Shown: one piece after another, positions 63,112-64,000 of the stretch
Layout: each line of letters begins with the position of its first letter
How positions within the stretch are numbered: position 1 is the stretch's first letter
Source: Sulfidibacterium sp964549335
Lineage (GTDB): Bacteria > Bacteroidota > Bacteroidia > Bacteroidales > F082
Assembly (NCBI GenBank): GCA_964549335.1
Contig: CAZJUQ010000036.1
Span: 1 to 64,000 of the forward strand
Length of the DNA: 64,000 nt
Direction of reading: 5' to 3'
Translations under genes and position numbers: made by a program
The notes under the pieces: model-generated
Seen by the model: the letters and a program-made list of their open reading frames with translations, nothing else
Told to the model about the DNA's origin: nothing
Databases searched by the model: none

Positions 63112-64000
63112 ATGAAACTTGAAAGAAACTTTGACATTCTCGACCAATCGGTCGAAAAATACAATATGGATGTGGCATTGTCGGTAAAAAGAGACGGTAA
63201 ATGGGTGAATTTCAGTACCGACGAATACAAACAATTTGCCGAAGACTTCAGTTGCGGATTGCTGGAAATGGGATTTAAAAAAGGAGACAAAATACTAACG
63301 GTTTCCAACAACCGTCCCGAATGGAACTTTGCCGATATGGGGATGGGGCAAATAGGGGTTGTACACGTACCGGTATATCCCAACATAAGCGACTCTGACC
63401 ACAGATATGTTCTGGAACACTCCGATGCACGGATGGTCATTGTTTCGTCGAAAGAGTATTACGATAAAATTGCTCCCCTTGCCAAACAATTACCCGCCAT
63501 TGAAAAGATTTTTACCTACGACGATGTAAAAGGAGTTCCCAACTGGATGGAGATAGTGGAACTGGGAAGGAAAAACCGCTCTAAGTACGATTTGGAAAAA
63601 ATAAAGTCCGGCATCGATAAAGACGATTTGCTATCTATCATTTACACATCGGGAACCACGGGACGCCCAAAAGGGGTAATGCTCTCGCATTATAACTTTA
63701 TGAGTAACGTAACGGCTACACAACCCATAATTCCCGTTTATCACGGTGATACATTCCTGAGTTTTTTACCCATGTGCCACGTTTTCGAGCGTATGGTTAA
63801 CTACCTTGTACAATCAAAAGGCCTTGCGGTATATTACGTCGAAAGCATAGATACCATAGGCGAAAATTTGCAAGAGGTTCACCCCAACGGTTTTGCAACC
63901 GTCCCGCGGGTTCTCGAAAAACTTTACGACAAAATTCAGCTTAAAGGAAAAGATTTGAAAGGAATAAAGAGAACCCTTTTCGATTGGGCTGTTAACCTGG
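63112..64000 (+). CDS. Long-chain acyl-CoA ligase, AMP-binding family (N-terminal part)
   Basis: The frame opens at the ATG at 63112 (MKLERNFDILDQSVEKY) and runs off the window after 296 codons without a stop. The adenylation motif IYTSGTTGRPKGVM lies near residue 182, and FLPMCHVFERM near 222; NRPEWNFADMGMGQIGVVHVPVYP (about 68) is typical of long-chain fatty-acyl-CoA ligases. It activates fatty acids with ATP and CoA, which supplies the fad enzymes upstream. The C-terminal lid domain is outside the window. It starts 4 bases after the DUF4442 stop, so the two are co-translated. Confidence 0.88.
   Translation, partial: MKLERNFDILDQSVEKYNMDVALSVKRDGKWVNFSTDEYKQFAEDFSCGLLEMGFKKGDKILTVSNNRPEWNFADMGMGQIGVVHVPVYPNISDSDHRYVLEHSDARMVIVSSKEYYDKIAPLAKQLPAIEKIFTYDDVKGVPNWMEIVELGRKNRSKYDLEKIKSGIDKDDLLSIIYTSGTTGRPKGVMLSHYNFMSNVTATQPIIPVYHGDTFLSFLPMCHVFERMVNYLVQSKGLAVYYVESIDTIGENLQEVHPNGFATVPRVLEKLYDKIQLKGKDLKGIKRTLFDWAVNL

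Noticed and set aside
1..64000. CRISPR arrays, rRNA genes, insertion sequences, riboswitches
   Set aside because: No regular direct repeats with spacers, no rRNA-like segments, no transposase and no recognisable riboswitch core were seen on either strand.

Overview
The window reads as chromosome of a Bacteroidota species, probably near Bacteroidales/Marinilabiliales. The evidence is two proteins with the gliding-motility-associated (type B) sorting domain and one with a type A sorting tail of the type IX secretion system, repeated TAnnTTTG (-7) promoter elements typical of this phylum, and the general lack of Shine-Dalgarno sequences. NfnAB-type transhydrogenase subunits and pyruvate phosphate dikinase point to anaerobic or facultative energy metabolism. 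No rRNA, CRISPR array, prophage or transposase is visible. One tRNA (Asp, GTC) is present.

Layout. 1-1.7 kb: the AT-rich end of a DpnII-like restriction-modification cluster (endonuclease fragment, an unknown 182-aa protein, a DpnA-like adenine methyltransferase) with an integron-attC-like sequence at its 3' end. 1.7-3.4 kb: a small membrane protein, a Bor-like lipoprotein and xerD. 3.5-11 kb: an acyl-CoA dehydrogenase, a giant M1-M28-PDZ metallopeptidase, a TolC-family protein and a beta-propeller lipoprotein. 11-22 kb: clpB, a choice-of-anchor-L/PKD surface protein, a YtcJ-like amidohydrolase and ppdK. 22-27.5 kb: a three-gene signalling operon (membrane Cache sensor without a kinase, PAS kinase, REC-GAF-PAS-kinase-REC hybrid). 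27.7-31.3 kb: a lipoprotein, rmuC-rlmB and a double TonB-C-domain protein. 31.6-35 kb: nfnA-nfnB plus a dihydroorotate-dehydrogenase-like protein. 35-38.3 kb: an O-methyltransferase and the ygeY-ygeW pair linked to purine catabolism. 38.4-48.4 kb: a secreted esterase, an EamA transporter, a DppC-like permease, a NodB-like deacetylase with a FemAB-like transferase, a second type-B cargo protein and a membrane ferredoxin. 48.5-54.2 kb: two tandem paralogous TPR-PAS-PAS kinases, the second of which has lost its phosphoacceptor histidine. 54.3-56 kb: an aminotransferase and an acetyltransferase for diacetamido-uronate sugar nucleotides. 56.2-64 kb: tRNA-Asp, then a MarR regulator heading a fatty-acid beta-oxidation cluster (fadN, fadA, fadE, a DUF4442 protein and an acyl-CoA ligase cut by the window end).

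How the genes work together. The clearest functional unit is the MarR-fad cluster: the ligase activates fatty acids, FadE oxidises acyl-CoA, FadN hydrates and re-oxidises, FadA thiolyses, and MarR probably senses acyl-CoA through two inverted palindromes at its own promoter. The most unusual items are the split Cache sensor operon, the active/inactive kinase pair, the nfnAB plus DHOD-like triplet, and the unknown protein inside the restriction cluster. All calls come from reading the sequence; no database search was run, and residue positions are approximate unless a specific residue is named.
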